64,000 bases of DNA from SLFH01 sp050486265 (lineage in GTDB: Bacteria; Planctomycetota; Phycisphaerae; Phycisphaerales; UBA1924), in the NCBI GenBank assembly GCA_050486265.1, contig JBJHCY010000008.1:50355-114354 (forward strand), read 5' to 3'. Each line of letters begins with the position of its first letter. The first letter of the stretch is position 1. The notes beneath the pieces were generated by a model that worked only from the letters and a program-made list of their open reading frames with translations, ran no database searches and was not told the origin of the DNA. Below, piece by piece: positions 9,025 through 16,645 of this stretch. Made by a program: the position numbers and the translations under genes.

Positions 9025-9828
9025 TTACTCCGGCGCGAGCACAAAGATCCCGTACCCCGGCGGCGTCAGTGTCACATCGTTCCCGTCCTCGTCGACCACG
9101 CCAAGCACGCGCCACCCGGCCCGTTTGATGAGCTGCGTCCACTGGCCCTCGTCGTAGGTCCGCAGGGTGTAGGTCGAGTCGCGGTCTTCCTCGCCCGAGG
9201 GCTTGCGGATCGTCAGATGGCTGAAGACGCGTTCGGTGCGGCGGGCCCGCCCGGCGCTGGCGACGGGCGGCACGAAGTTGACGACCTGGCGCACCGTCGT
9301 CCTGCCGCGCCGTCCTTCCCAGACATCCTCGCTCGGGGGTTCGAGGCCGTAGACGGTCAGGCTGACCCCTACGAGGTAGACCCCGCCGGGCGCGAGGGCG
9401 GCGCGCATCTGCTCGAAGTGTCCGAGCATCGCGTCGTCGCTCATCAGGTGGCGGACGGTGTTGATCAGGTTGAACGCCAGCCGCACCGAGCCCGGACGCA
9501 CCAAGCCGTCATCGACAAACGACTCCATCGACGCGACGCCGAAGCGTGGTCGTGGGGCGAGGCGAAGGCGTTTGGCCCGAGCCGTCGCGTACTCGACCAT
9601 CCCCGGGTCGATATCGAAGCCGACGCCCCGAACGCCCTTTTTGGCGAGGCGGATGAGGTAGCGTCCTGTGCCGCAGGCGGGTTCGAGCCAGAGCTTCGCC
9701 GAGGCTTTGGCGCCGACGAACCGGTCGTGCATGCGCAGCAGGCCTTCAACCTCCTCGCGCGTCCCGGGCGCGTGGAGGATGTCGTAGACCGACGCATCGT
9801 TGTACAGACCGACCGAACCCGGCTCCAT
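9025..9828 (-). CDS. Class I SAM-dependent methyltransferase
   Basis: A 267-residue protein. The SAM-binding motif I is LEPACGTGRYLIRLAKKG (about residues 45-62), followed by an acidic motif II (GFDIDPGMVEYA) and the motif IV region LAFNLINTVRHL. These show a Rossmann-fold methyltransferase, but the substrate cannot be read from the sequence. The ATG at 9828 is preferred because TACGCT, a -10-like hexamer, ends six bases before it, suggesting a leaderless mRNA; the longer open frame would run through that promoter and into the divergent VOC gene. Its 3' end faces the secreted protein gene across the hairpin repeat. Confidence 0.8.
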   Translation of the reverse strand: MEPGSVGLYNDASVYDILHAPGTREEVEGLLRMHDRFVGAKASAKLWLEPACGTGRYLIRLAKKGVRGVGFDIDPGMVEYATARAKRLRLAPRPRFGVASMESFVDDGLVRPGSVRLAFNLINTVRHLMSDDAMLGHFEQMRAALAPGGVYLVGVSLTVYGLEPPSEDVWEGRRGRTTVRQVVNFVPPVASAGRARRTERVFSHLTIRKPSGEEDRDSTYTLRTYDEGQWTQLIKRAGWRVLGVVDEDGNDVTLTPPGYGIFVLAPE

Positions 9829-9865
9829 GCGTCGAGCGTACGCGGTTCGGGAGGTGATGGTGTTG

Positions 9866-9894
9866 TTGACGCCCCGCGAGATCGCCGTTAGCGT
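9866..9894 (+). promoter_or_regulatory. Promoter of the VOC gene, predicted leaderless
   Basis: TTGACG (9866-9871), a 17-base spacer and TAGCGT (9889-9894) form a good sigma-70-type promoter. The ATG at 9901 is only seven bases beyond the -10 hexamer, so transcription should start at or next to the start codon. This is the clearest leaderless promoter in the window because the -35 box is also present. Confidence 0.6.
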
Positions 9895-9900
9895 TCCGCC

Positions 9901-10326
9901 ATGCCAGACCCATTCCACCTCGCCTTCCCCGTCACCGACCTCGAAGCCGCACGACGCTTCTACGCCGACCTGCTCGGCTGCGGCGTCGGCCGATCGAGCG
10001 ACCGTTGGATCGACTTCGACTTCTTCGGGCACCAGCTCGTCGACCAACGGCCCGGGGCGGATCGCTCCAACCCCTTCCAGGTCGGCGCAAACATGGTCGA
10101 CGGGCACGAGGTCCCCGTGCCTCACTTCGGCGTCGTGCTCTCGATGGAGGCTTGGAAGGAGCTCGCCGCTCGCCTCAGCGACGCTGGCGTCGACTTCATT
10201 GTCGAGCCGTACATCCGCTTCCTGGGCGAGCCCGGAGAGCAGGGGACGATGTTCTTCCGCGATCCCAGCGGCAACGCCCTCGAGTTCAAGGCCTTCGCCG
10301 ACCCCTCCCGCCTGTTCGCGACCTGA
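9901..10326 (+). CDS. VOC (glyoxalase/dioxygenase fold) family protein
   Basis: A 141-residue protein, the normal size for a one-unit vicinal-oxygen-chelate protein with two beta-alpha-beta-beta-beta halves. The first half is FHLAFPVTDLEAARRFYADL with a metal-ligand His in the opening strand; the second half carries HFGVVLSMEAWKELAARL and ends with the typical MFFRDPSGNALEFKAF, which supplies the Glu ligand. DFDFFGHQLVDQRPG is characteristic of a subfamily often annotated as glyoxalase/bleomycin-resistance-like. The substrate is not predictable. It is divergent from the methyltransferase and 50 bases upstream of the thiC control region. Confidence 0.85.
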   Translation: MPDPFHLAFPVTDLEAARRFYADLLGCGVGRSSDRWIDFDFFGHQLVDQRPGADRSNPFQVGANMVDGHEVPVPHFGVVLSMEAWKELAARLSDAGVDFIVEPYIRFLGEPGEQGTMFFRDPSGNALEFKAFADPSRLFAT

Positions 10327-10360
10327 GGGACGCCACCCGCGGGGCGGACGGGCGGCCTGC

Positions 10361-10366
10361 TAGAAT
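10361..10366 (+). promoter_or_regulatory. -10 box of the thiC riboswitch transcript
   Basis: TAGAAT lies ten bases before the first pairing stem of the TPP aptamer, so the transcript would start just ahead of the riboswitch. No convincing -35 box is visible. Confidence 0.45.
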
Positions 10367-10375
10367 CCATCGAAC

Positions 10376-10465
10376 ATCGCACGGGGCGCCCGCCGGGCAC
10401 GGCACGGCGGGCTGAGACGCACCCGTTGAACCTGATCCGGTTCGTACCGGCGGAGGGATTGCGAT
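10376..10465 (+). ncRNA. TPP riboswitch (thi-box) controlling thiC
   Basis: All conserved parts of the THI element are present: GGGGCGCC after the 5' strand, the pyrimidine-sensing CTGAGA at 10412-10417, ACCCGTTGAACCTGATCCGG, and CGGCGGAGGGAT before the 3' strand. The closing stem pairs ATCGCA (10376-10381) with TGCGAT (10460-10465). It sits 80 bases before the thiC start. The downstream part has no U-tract, so control of translation is more likely than termination; a CCTC stretch about 20 bases before GAGGAG could mask the ribosome-binding site, but that pairing is only a suggestion. Confidence 0.95.
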
Positions 10466-10544
10466 CGGCGGCATTCCGCGCTGCCGTCCCCCATGCCGGG
10501 CGAGCCTCCGCACGCGTCGACCAGACGCCGAGGAGCACACGCCC

Positions 10545-12533
10545 ATGACCGCATCCAACAACAGCAACGACCACAAGGTCTATCAGCTCGCCGCCAACCC
10601 GGGCGAAGACCGTCCCACGCGCCGCTTCGCCGTCCCGCTGCAGGGGGCGCACAACCCCGGCTCGGGCGAGGCGACCACGCCCGGCAGCTTCGCCAACCGC
10701 GCCGACATCGGCGGGCCCCTGAGCTTCTCATCGCCCGACTCGCCGGGCATGCCCGAGCCCTCGCCCTACACCGCGTGGGACTTCCTGCCCGACGGCTGGG
10801 CCTGCGCCGCCTTCGAGACCGATGAGCCGTACGCCCGCGAAGAAGTCACCCTCTCGACCCTGCCCGACATCCGCCAGGTCGTGTTTACTGACAGCCGAAG
10901 TGTCACCCGGCGCGTGACATACCCCAAGAGCTTTGAGCCCGTGACGCAGCTCGAGCACGCGAGGCTCGGCCTCGTCACCGACCAGATGCGCCGCGTCGCC
11001 GAGCGCGAGGGCCACCTCACGCCCGAGCAGGTGCGCGACGAGGTCGCCTCGGGGCGCATGGTCATCCCCGCCAACAAGACCCACCTGACCTACAACCTCG
11101 ACCCGATGGCGATCGGGCGAGCAAGCAAGACCAAGGTCAACGCCAACATGGGCGCCTCGCCCGTCTCCAGCGGCACAGACGAAGAGCTCGAAAAGCTCCG
11201 CTGGGCGGAGAAGTGGGGGGCCGACACGGTCATGGACCTCTCGACCGGCGGCGACCTCGACGCCTGCCGCGAGGCGATCATCAGAAACTCGACCGTGCCC
11301 ATCGGCACCGTGCCGATCTACTCGATGATCATCGGGCGCAGGCTCGAAGACCTCGACCGCGCCGCGGTGCTCGAAACCATCGAGCACCAGGCCCGCCAGG
11401 GCGTCGACTACTTCACCGTCCACGCCGGCCTGCGCAAGGCCCACCTCAAGTTCGTCAAGAACCGCTTGATCGGCATCGTCTCGCGCGGCGGCAGCCTGCT
11501 CGCCAAGTGGATGCTGGTGCACAACCAGGAAAACCTGATGTACCAGCTCTGGGACGACATCTGCCGCGTCATGCGCGAGCACGATGTCACCTTCTCGATC
11601 GGCGACGGCCTGCGCCCCGGCGGCCTCGCCGACGCCACCGACGACGCCCAGCTCGCAGAGCTCGAAGCCATCGGCGAGCTCACCGAGCGCGCCTGGCGCC
11701 ACGGCGTGCAGGTCATGGTCGAGGGGCCCGGCCATGTCCCCCTCGACCAGATCGAGTTCAACATGAAGCTGCAGCGCCGCCTCTGCCACGGCGCCCCGTT
11801 CTATGTGCTCGGCCCGCTCGTCACCGACATCTTCCCCGGCTACGACCACATCACAAGCTGCATCGGCGCGACCAACGCCGCGTGGCACGGCGCCAGCATG
11901 CTCTGCTATGTCACGCCCAAGGAGCACCTGGGCCTGCCCAAGAAGGACGATGTCAAGCAGGGGTGCATCGCCTACAAGATCGCGGCCCACGCGGCCGATG
12001 TCGCCCTGGGCATCCCCAACTCGCGCGACCGCGACGACGACCTGACGCGGGCCCGCGCCGCGCTCAACTGGGAGAAGCACTTCGAGCTCAGCTTCGACCC
12101 CGACACCGCCCGCGCCTACCACGACGAAGACCTCGATGTCGACACCGATTTCTGCGCCATGTGCGGGCACGACTGGTGCTCGGTCCGCATCAGCAAGGAG
12201 ATCCAGGAGTTCGCCTCGGGCAAGGCCGAAGGCTTCGAACGCGTCGGCAAGGGCGGCAAGGCCGGCGCCCCCGTCCGCTCGGCCGCACTGACCGAGGAAC
12301 AGCAGAAGATCCTCGAACAGCGCGGCTACCTCTCCCCCGAAGAGATCCACAAGCTCGCCAGCAAGGTCGCCAAGAGCGTCGAAGCCAAAGACGGCGGCAA
12401 GGCCGCCTGCCACTCCGACTACGCCGACCCCGAGGAGGCCAAAGAGATGCAGCGGACGAAGGCGGGCGAGAAGATCGTCCCGCTGGACGCCAGACCGGCG
12501 CTGGGGATTTCGAAGGAGGATCGGTTGATCTGA
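10545..12533 (+). CDS. thiC: Phosphomethylpyrimidine synthase ThiC
   Basis: A 662-residue radical-SAM enzyme that converts 5-aminoimidazole ribotide to hydroxymethylpyrimidine phosphate in thiamine synthesis. Diagnostic segments are NANMGASPVSSG, DLSTGGDLDACREAII, the substrate-site GHVPLDQIEFN and the C-terminal CAMCGHDWC near residue 536, the CxxCxxxxC that binds the [4Fe-4S] cluster. Length fits the longer ThiC form with an N-terminal ThiC-associated domain (residues about 20-110). The ATG has GAGGAG roughly ten bases upstream and follows the TPP riboswitch, so expression should fall when TPP is plentiful. No other thiamine gene is nearby. Confidence 0.98.
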   Translation: MTASNNSNDHKVYQLAANPGEDRPTRRFAVPLQGAHNPGSGEATTPGSFANRADIGGPLSFSSPDSPGMPEPSPYTAWDFLPDGWACAAFETDEPYAREEVTLSTLPDIRQVVFTDSRSVTRRVTYPKSFEPVTQLEHARLGLVTDQMRRVAEREGHLTPEQVRDEVASGRMVIPANKTHLTYNLDPMAIGRASKTKVNANMGASPVSSGTDEELEKLRWAEKWGADTVMDLSTGGDLDACREAIIRNSTVPIGTVPIYSMIIGRRLEDLDRAAVLETIEHQARQGVDYFTVHAGLRKAHLKFVKNRLIGIVSRGGSLLAKWMLVHNQENLMYQLWDDICRVMREHDVTFSIGDGLRPGGLADATDDAQLAELEAIGELTERAWRHGVQVMVEGPGHVPLDQIEFNMKLQRRLCHGAPFYVLGPLVTDIFPGYDHITSCIGATNAAWHGASMLCYVTPKEHLGLPKKDDVKQGCIAYKIAAHAADVALGIPNSRDRDDDLTRARAALNWEKHFELSFDPDTARAYHDEDLDVDTDFCAMCGHDWCSVRISKEIQEFASGKAEGFERVGKGGKAGAPVRSAALTEEQQKILEQRGYLSPEEIHKLASKVAKSVEAKDGGKAACHSDYADPEEAKEMQRTKAGEKIVPLDARPALGISKEDRLI

Positions 12534-12545
12534 GGGGGGCGGGCG

Positions 12546-12647
12546 ATGGCTGATCCGCTCGCCGAGTTCCCGCAGATCGATTGCGAGGATGTTCGTGCCG
12601 CGTTATTCTTCGCCGCAGAAGCGTCCAAGTCGGTGGCGGCGGAGTAG
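12546..12647 (+). pseudogene. Remnant of a DUF433 (VapB-like antitoxin) gene
   Basis: A short open frame reading MADPLAEFPQIDCEDVRAAL then FFAAEASKSVAAE and stop. This matches the C-terminal end of DUF433 proteins, whose usual pattern is an acidic FP.L...D..AAL.FAA. The N-terminal helix-turn-helix half is absent: the bases immediately upstream are the end of thiC. It is therefore most likely a leftover from a lost toxin-antitoxin gene pair, though a very short expressed peptide cannot be excluded. Confidence 0.5.
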
Positions 12648-12694
12648 CCGGTGCTGTCGAGAAGTGAGGGCGCTTCTGAAGGCGGGGCGGTTCG

Positions 12695-13600
12695 ATGAAG
12701 CACATCCACGGCACGATCCGCGTCCCCGGCAAGCACCACCCCGTGCTCGACATCGACAAGTGGATCCAGCGGTTCCCCTTCGATCCTGCCCGGATCCGGT
12801 TCGACGGCCGACCGAGTAGCCCTGGCGGCGTCGCGTTCTTCGAGCAGGCGCGGAAGCTCGCGGGCGAACACGGCGACCTCGGCCCGAGCGTGCCCGTCGA
12901 CATGTTCACCTGGTCGGACCGGAGCGGCGACCCGGGCTGGCTTACCAAAATCGGCGGCAGCCCGTGGCGTGAGAAGCACAAGCCTTGGCCCAAGGCGCCC
13001 GACGGCACTTACCTCACTTTTCTCGGACAGCTCTGTTTCGCCAACTCCAAAGACCTCTTCCCGTTCGAGCTGCCCGGCGATGTAACGTTGATCTTTGGAA
13101 AGTACTTCCCGGTCGGGTGCACAACCTGCGAGGGCTACGCGCTGGAATGGTCGAACATCGAGCTGGATAAGCCGCTCGATTACTTCGGTGAGTTCGGGAC
13201 CGAACTCCCGTTCTGCTACCGCGGCGTCATCCACCGGACGGTGCAGTACACGGACCACAAGCAACATGTGCCTCGCTTCGAGGATATCGGGGGCTCATGG
13301 GACGAACTGAGCGGCGAGGTCCAGGCGACCTGCATCGGCGCCCGTGCGATGTTGCCGCAGGGATGGCCCTTCATGGAGGGTGACGGCAACACCCTTGTTG
13401 GCGTGCTGAGCGGCATCTCGATCGGCGGAGATTGGCCGCTCTGCGACATGCCCGAATCGCCGAAGTCGTTGCACGAAGACGGAGAGCTGTGCGGCGCGTG
13501 GAACTCTGATGCGATGAACTTCACGATCGGCGACTGCGGCTCGATCTACATCTACAGGGACAAGCGGGGTCGTTTCCGGCTGGAGGAAGCGACGCACTGA
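12695..13600 (+). CDS. DUF1963-like (YwqG-type) protein
   Basis: A 301-residue soluble protein. Features of the DUF1963 family are a Pro-rich region leading into TYLTFLGQLCFANS, the following LPGDVTLIFGKYFPVGC and the C-terminal strand pair GDCGSIYIYRDKRGRF. There is a FPVGCTTCEG segment with two close cysteines. Members of this family have no established biochemical role. The ATG at 12695 has AAGGCGGGG upstream. It follows the DUF433 remnant, and its last bases face a minus-strand membrane protein gene 18 bases away. Confidence 0.65.
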   Translation: MKHIHGTIRVPGKHHPVLDIDKWIQRFPFDPARIRFDGRPSSPGGVAFFEQARKLAGEHGDLGPSVPVDMFTWSDRSGDPGWLTKIGGSPWREKHKPWPKAPDGTYLTFLGQLCFANSKDLFPFELPGDVTLIFGKYFPVGCTTCEGYALEWSNIELDKPLDYFGEFGTELPFCYRGVIHRTVQYTDHKQHVPRFEDIGGSWDELSGEVQATCIGARAMLPQGWPFMEGDGNTLVGVLSGISIGGDWPLCDMPESPKSLHEDGELCGAWNSDAMNFTIGDCGSIYIYRDKRGRFRLEEATH

Positions 13601-13618
13601 AAGCAGCAGCGGGCGCCG

Positions 13619-14362
13619 TCAAGCCTCCTGAAGATCCGGCTTGGCCGGCTCCTTCTCAAACCCCAGCCTGATCGCGTACGACATCAGGTACAGCGTTAGA
13701 AACCACGCGATCGTCAGCTCGCGCAGCTCCGATTCGTCCATCTTGTCCCACAGCGGGTGCACGCTCACCCACGACGCGGTCCGCACCACAAGGAAGTACG
13801 CCGCCGCCGCCCAGCACATCGACGGCGCCAGGATCCACCGCAGCCGCTCGTCCACGCGGCCGACCTTCTTCCGCAGCGCCACCAGGCCCACGGGCACGAG
13901 TAGCCCCGCGACCATGATGAAGGTCTCGACCGCCGCCCGCGGCTTCTGGTTCAGCCACGAGGTCGTGTTGTGGATGTTCGTCTCGCCCTGGTAGTTGATC
14001 TGCTCGAAGACCTCGGGCGTCTCCCAGCCGAACCACCACTGGCCCCAGCTCACCTCCTCGCCCGCGAAGTAGACGCACGCGAGGATCCAGAGCGCCAGGT
14101 ACACCTTCAGCCAGTTCCACTTCACCCGCTTGCGCCACTTCACAAGCGCGAACGCCGCCGCCAGAATCCCCGGGATCAGCACGAAGAAGGTCAGGTCCTC
14201 GATCAGGCCCGCGCCCTCGTAGCTGTCCTTCTCGAGGTACTCCGCCCAGCGCACATCGTCCGTCGCGGCGACATGCGCAAAGTGCACCGCCCAACCGACA
14301 GTCACCAGGGTCGCGACGACCGAAGCGACAAGCATCACAACACGACCGCGAGGGTTCTGCAT
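13619..14362 (-). CDS. Six-helix integral membrane protein, unknown function
   Basis: A 247-residue protein with about six membrane helices; the first is VVMLVASVVATLVTVGWAV, later ones include FFVLIPGILAAAFALV and VYLALWILACVYFAGEEVSW. The conserved-looking FAGEEVSWGQWWFGWETP lies at a membrane boundary with acidic and aromatic residues and recurs in uncharacterised bacterial membrane proteins, followed by QTNIHN-like QGETNIHNTTSW. I chose the ATG at 14362, six bases after GAGG, rather than the in-frame GTG at 14380. No function can be assigned; it is not a known transporter. Confidence 0.7.
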   Translation of the reverse strand: MQNPRGRVVMLVASVVATLVTVGWAVHFAHVAATDDVRWAEYLEKDSYEGAGLIEDLTFFVLIPGILAAAFALVKWRKRVKWNWLKVYLALWILACVYFAGEEVSWGQWWFGWETPEVFEQINYQGETNIHNTTSWLNQKPRAAVETFIMVAGLLVPVGLVALRKKVGRVDERLRWILAPSMCWAAAAYFLVVRTASWVSVHPLWDKMDESELRELTIAWFLTLYLMSYAIRLGFEKEPAKPDLQEA

Positions 14363-14403
14363 GGCAAGCCTCGATTGCACAGCCGCGGGCGACGCTCGGC
14401 GGG

Positions 14404-14742
14404 CTACACCGCCGGGCGGGCGGGGAGGTCCGAGACGACTTTGAGCCCCACAATGCCCGCGACGATCATCGCGATGAACAGCAGCCGCGCCGCCGTCACG
14501 GGCTCTTTATAGATCGCGATGCCCAGAATCGCAACCCCCACGCTCCCGATCCCCGTCCAGACCGCGTACGCCGTGCCGATCGGGATCTGCAGCATCGCGC
14601 GGCTGAGCAGATAGAAGCTCACCGCCATCAGCCCCAGCGTCACCAGGCTCGGGCGCAGCCTTGTCCACCCCTCCGTCGACTTCATCGAGACCGCCCACGC
14701 CACCTCGAACACGCCCGCGACAAACAGCATCAGCCAAGCCAT
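14404..14742 (-). CDS. sugE: Small multidrug resistance (SMR) family transporter, SugE-like
   Basis: A 112-residue, four-helix protein of the SMR family. The start MAWLMLFVAGVFEVAWAVSM carries the essential helix-1 Glu (FEVAWA, E14 type), and GTAYAVWTGIGSVGVAI is the helix-3/4 signature. FEVAWAVSMKSTEGWTRLRP fits the SugE/Gdx branch, which exports guanidinium and quaternary ammonium compounds, better than EmrE. The ATG at 14742 has GGAG seven bases upstream. Because single SMR genes act as dual-topology dimers, one gene is enough for function. Confidence 0.9.
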   Translation of the reverse strand: MAWLMLFVAGVFEVAWAVSMKSTEGWTRLRPSLVTLGLMAVSFYLLSRAMLQIPIGTAYAVWTGIGSVGVAILGIAIYKEPVTAARLLFIAMIVAGIVGLKVVSDLPARPAV

Positions 14743-14832
14743 GGATCGCTCCTGCAGAATAGGTGGCACGCCTCGCCGAGCCGTGTCGGGCGAACGGTCA
14801 AAGGCTCCGCACCGCTCTACACAGGCTCGTGG

Positions 14833-14851
14833 CACGGGCGTCTCGCCCGTG
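14833..14851. repeat. Short hairpin of the second repeat type
   Basis: CACGGGCG and CGCCCGTG separated by TCT, in the 166-base gap between sugE and der. The related sequence GCCCGGGCG-TCC-CGCCCGGGC is found at 22128. The same gap also holds GGCACGCCTCGCCGAGCCGTG at 14765-14785. Confidence 0.6.
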
Positions 14852-14908
14852 GCTGCCGGCTCTTGCTCGACAAATCCATCACGCGCGGCTTCAGCGACGC
14901 GCCGCCCC

Positions 14909-16531
14909 TCAGCCCCGATCGCCCTCGTCGTCGAAGTACGCCTCGGGGTCGTCGGGCATCGCCGCCAGGATGTCTTCCTGCTCCGGATCCGCCTCCAGCG
15001 CACGCCGGACCTCCGCCTCGGCCTCCTCGGGCGTCGCCGCGGCGAAGTCGATCATCTGCACTTCCTCGTCGCGCGTGTCGTGCGATCTGCCGTCGCGGCT
15101 CTTGCGCGCACGCACGATCAGCTTGATCGGCACTTCCTCGAACGGCAGCGCCTCGTGCAAGCGGTTCCGCAAGAACCGCTCGTAGTTCGGCGTGAACAGG
15201 TCGGGCCGGTTGACCACCAGCGCGATCGTCGGCGGGTTGGTCGCCACCTGCGCCACGAAGTACACCTTCACCTGCGTGCCCAGCTTGTTGGTCGGCCCCC
15301 GCGTCTCCAGGATCCCGCGCACGAGCCGGTTCAGCTCGCCCGTCGAAACCCGCGTCGACGCCTGCTCGAACAGCTCGAAGGCGAGGTCCATCGTCTCCTT
15401 GATGTTCAGCCCGTCTTTGGCCGCCATGATCGCGATCGGCGAATCGCGAAGGCCTTTCAGCTCCTCGCGGAGGTAGCGGTCGAACGCCTCGGGCGTGATC
15501 GGCCGCCCGTCGCGGCCTTTCCGCCCGTCGACAAGGTCCCACTTGTTGACCACGAGCACGCAGGGTTTGTACGCCTTCTGCGCCAGCATCGCGATCTGCT
15601 CGTCGACCTGGCTCACCGGCTCGGTCGCGTCGATCATGAACAAGACGACATCCGCGCGCAAGATCGCCCGCTGCGTCCGGTCCAGCGCGAACCACTCGAC
15701 CCGCCCCTGAAAACTCTTCTTCTTGCGAAGGCCCGCGGTGTCGATCGCGACGACCGACTTGCCGTCGTAGTCGAAGCGGATGTCCACGGCGTCGCGCGTC
15801 GTGCCGGGGATCTCGCTGACGATCACGCGTTCCTCGCCCGCCAGCATGTTGAGCAGCGTGCTCTTGCCCGCGTTGCGCTTGCCGACGATCGCCACGCGCA
15901 GGTCCGCCCGCGCCACCCGCTCGTCCTCTGGCGAAGGCTCGGGGAGGAGTCCGTACAGCTCGTCGCTGAACATCCGGCGCTGGTAGTTGTTCTTCGCCGA
16001 GACCATCAGGGGCTCGCCGAACCCCAGGGCGGCGAACTCCAGCCCGTGCGCCTCCCACCCCTCGCCGTCGCATTTGTTGGCCACCACCCGGATCGGCGCC
16101 GCCCCGCCCGGACGCTCGGGCAACGGACGCGAACCCATCCGACGCTCGCGCAGCATCTTGGCGATCGCTTCGTCCTGCGGCGTCGGCCCCGCCTGACAAT
16201 CCACCACGAACAGCACCAGGTCCGCGTCGGCCACCGCCTCGGCGATCTGCCTCTCGATCTCCGGCGTCAGCCGCCCCAGGTCGTTGCCGATCTCGTCGTG
16301 GCGTTGGCCCTCTGCGGTGTAGACCCCGTACCCGCCGGTGTCGGTCAGCTCGACGGGCTTGTCCGGCCGCTCGCCGTCGGGCGACGGCAGGGTGACGACA
16401 TTGGTCACCCGGTCGCGCGTGACGCCGGGCAGGTCATCAACGATCGAGACACGCTGGCGGGCCAGCATGTTCATGAGGGAGCTTTTGCCGACATTGGGCC
16501 GGCCGACGATGGCGACGCGTGGAAGGGGCAT
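14909..16531 (-). CDS. der: Ribosome-assembly GTPase Der (EngA)
   Basis: A 540-residue protein with two tandem GTPase domains, needed for late assembly of the 50S subunit. The first domain has GRPNVGKSS, a GVTRDR switch, DTGGYG and NKCD; the second has GKRNAGKST, GTTRDAVD, DTAGLRKK and NKWD. A KH-like domain follows (YERFLRNRLHEALPFEEVPI). The sequence is longer than the usual 450-490 residues because of an insertion in domain 1 and an acidic C-terminal tail of about 60 residues. The ATG at 16531 lies seven bases after a perfect-looking TAGAAT, so the mRNA is probably leaderless. Confidence 0.97.
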   Translation of the reverse strand: MPLPRVAIVGRPNVGKSSLMNMLARQRVSIVDDLPGVTRDRVTNVVTLPSPDGERPDKPVELTDTGGYGVYTAEGQRHDEIGNDLGRLTPEIERQIAEAVADADLVLFVVDCQAGPTPQDEAIAKMLRERRMGSRPLPERPGGAAPIRVVANKCDGEGWEAHGLEFAALGFGEPLMVSAKNNYQRRMFSDELYGLLPEPSPEDERVARADLRVAIVGKRNAGKSTLLNMLAGEERVIVSEIPGTTRDAVDIRFDYDGKSVVAIDTAGLRKKKSFQGRVEWFALDRTQRAILRADVVLFMIDATEPVSQVDEQIAMLAQKAYKPCVLVVNKWDLVDGRKGRDGRPITPEAFDRYLREELKGLRDSPIAIMAAKDGLNIKETMDLAFELFEQASTRVSTGELNRLVRGILETRGPTNKLGTQVKVYFVAQVATNPPTIALVVNRPDLFTPNYERFLRNRLHEALPFEEVPIKLIVRARKSRDGRSHDTRDEEVQMIDFAAATPEEAEAEVRRALEADPEQEDILAAMPDDPEAYFDDEGDRG

Positions 16532-16598
16532 GGCCGGGATTCTAGGGGGCCGATCGGGCGTGCCCGGCCCGGATGCGCCGGATATCTCCGCGAGGGCG

Positions 16599-16619
16599 GC
16601 CCGGCCCGCCGAGCCGGGC
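16599..16619. repeat. GC-rich hairpin
   Basis: GCCCGGC / GCCGGGC with a seven-base loop containing CGCCGA, in the 114-base gap between der and the next minus-strand gene. It lacks a U-tract on either strand. The loop matches the GGCTCGCCGAGCC hairpin at 31016. Confidence 0.55.
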
Positions 16620-16645
16620 AATCCCCGAATCTCGGCTCGTCCGCC

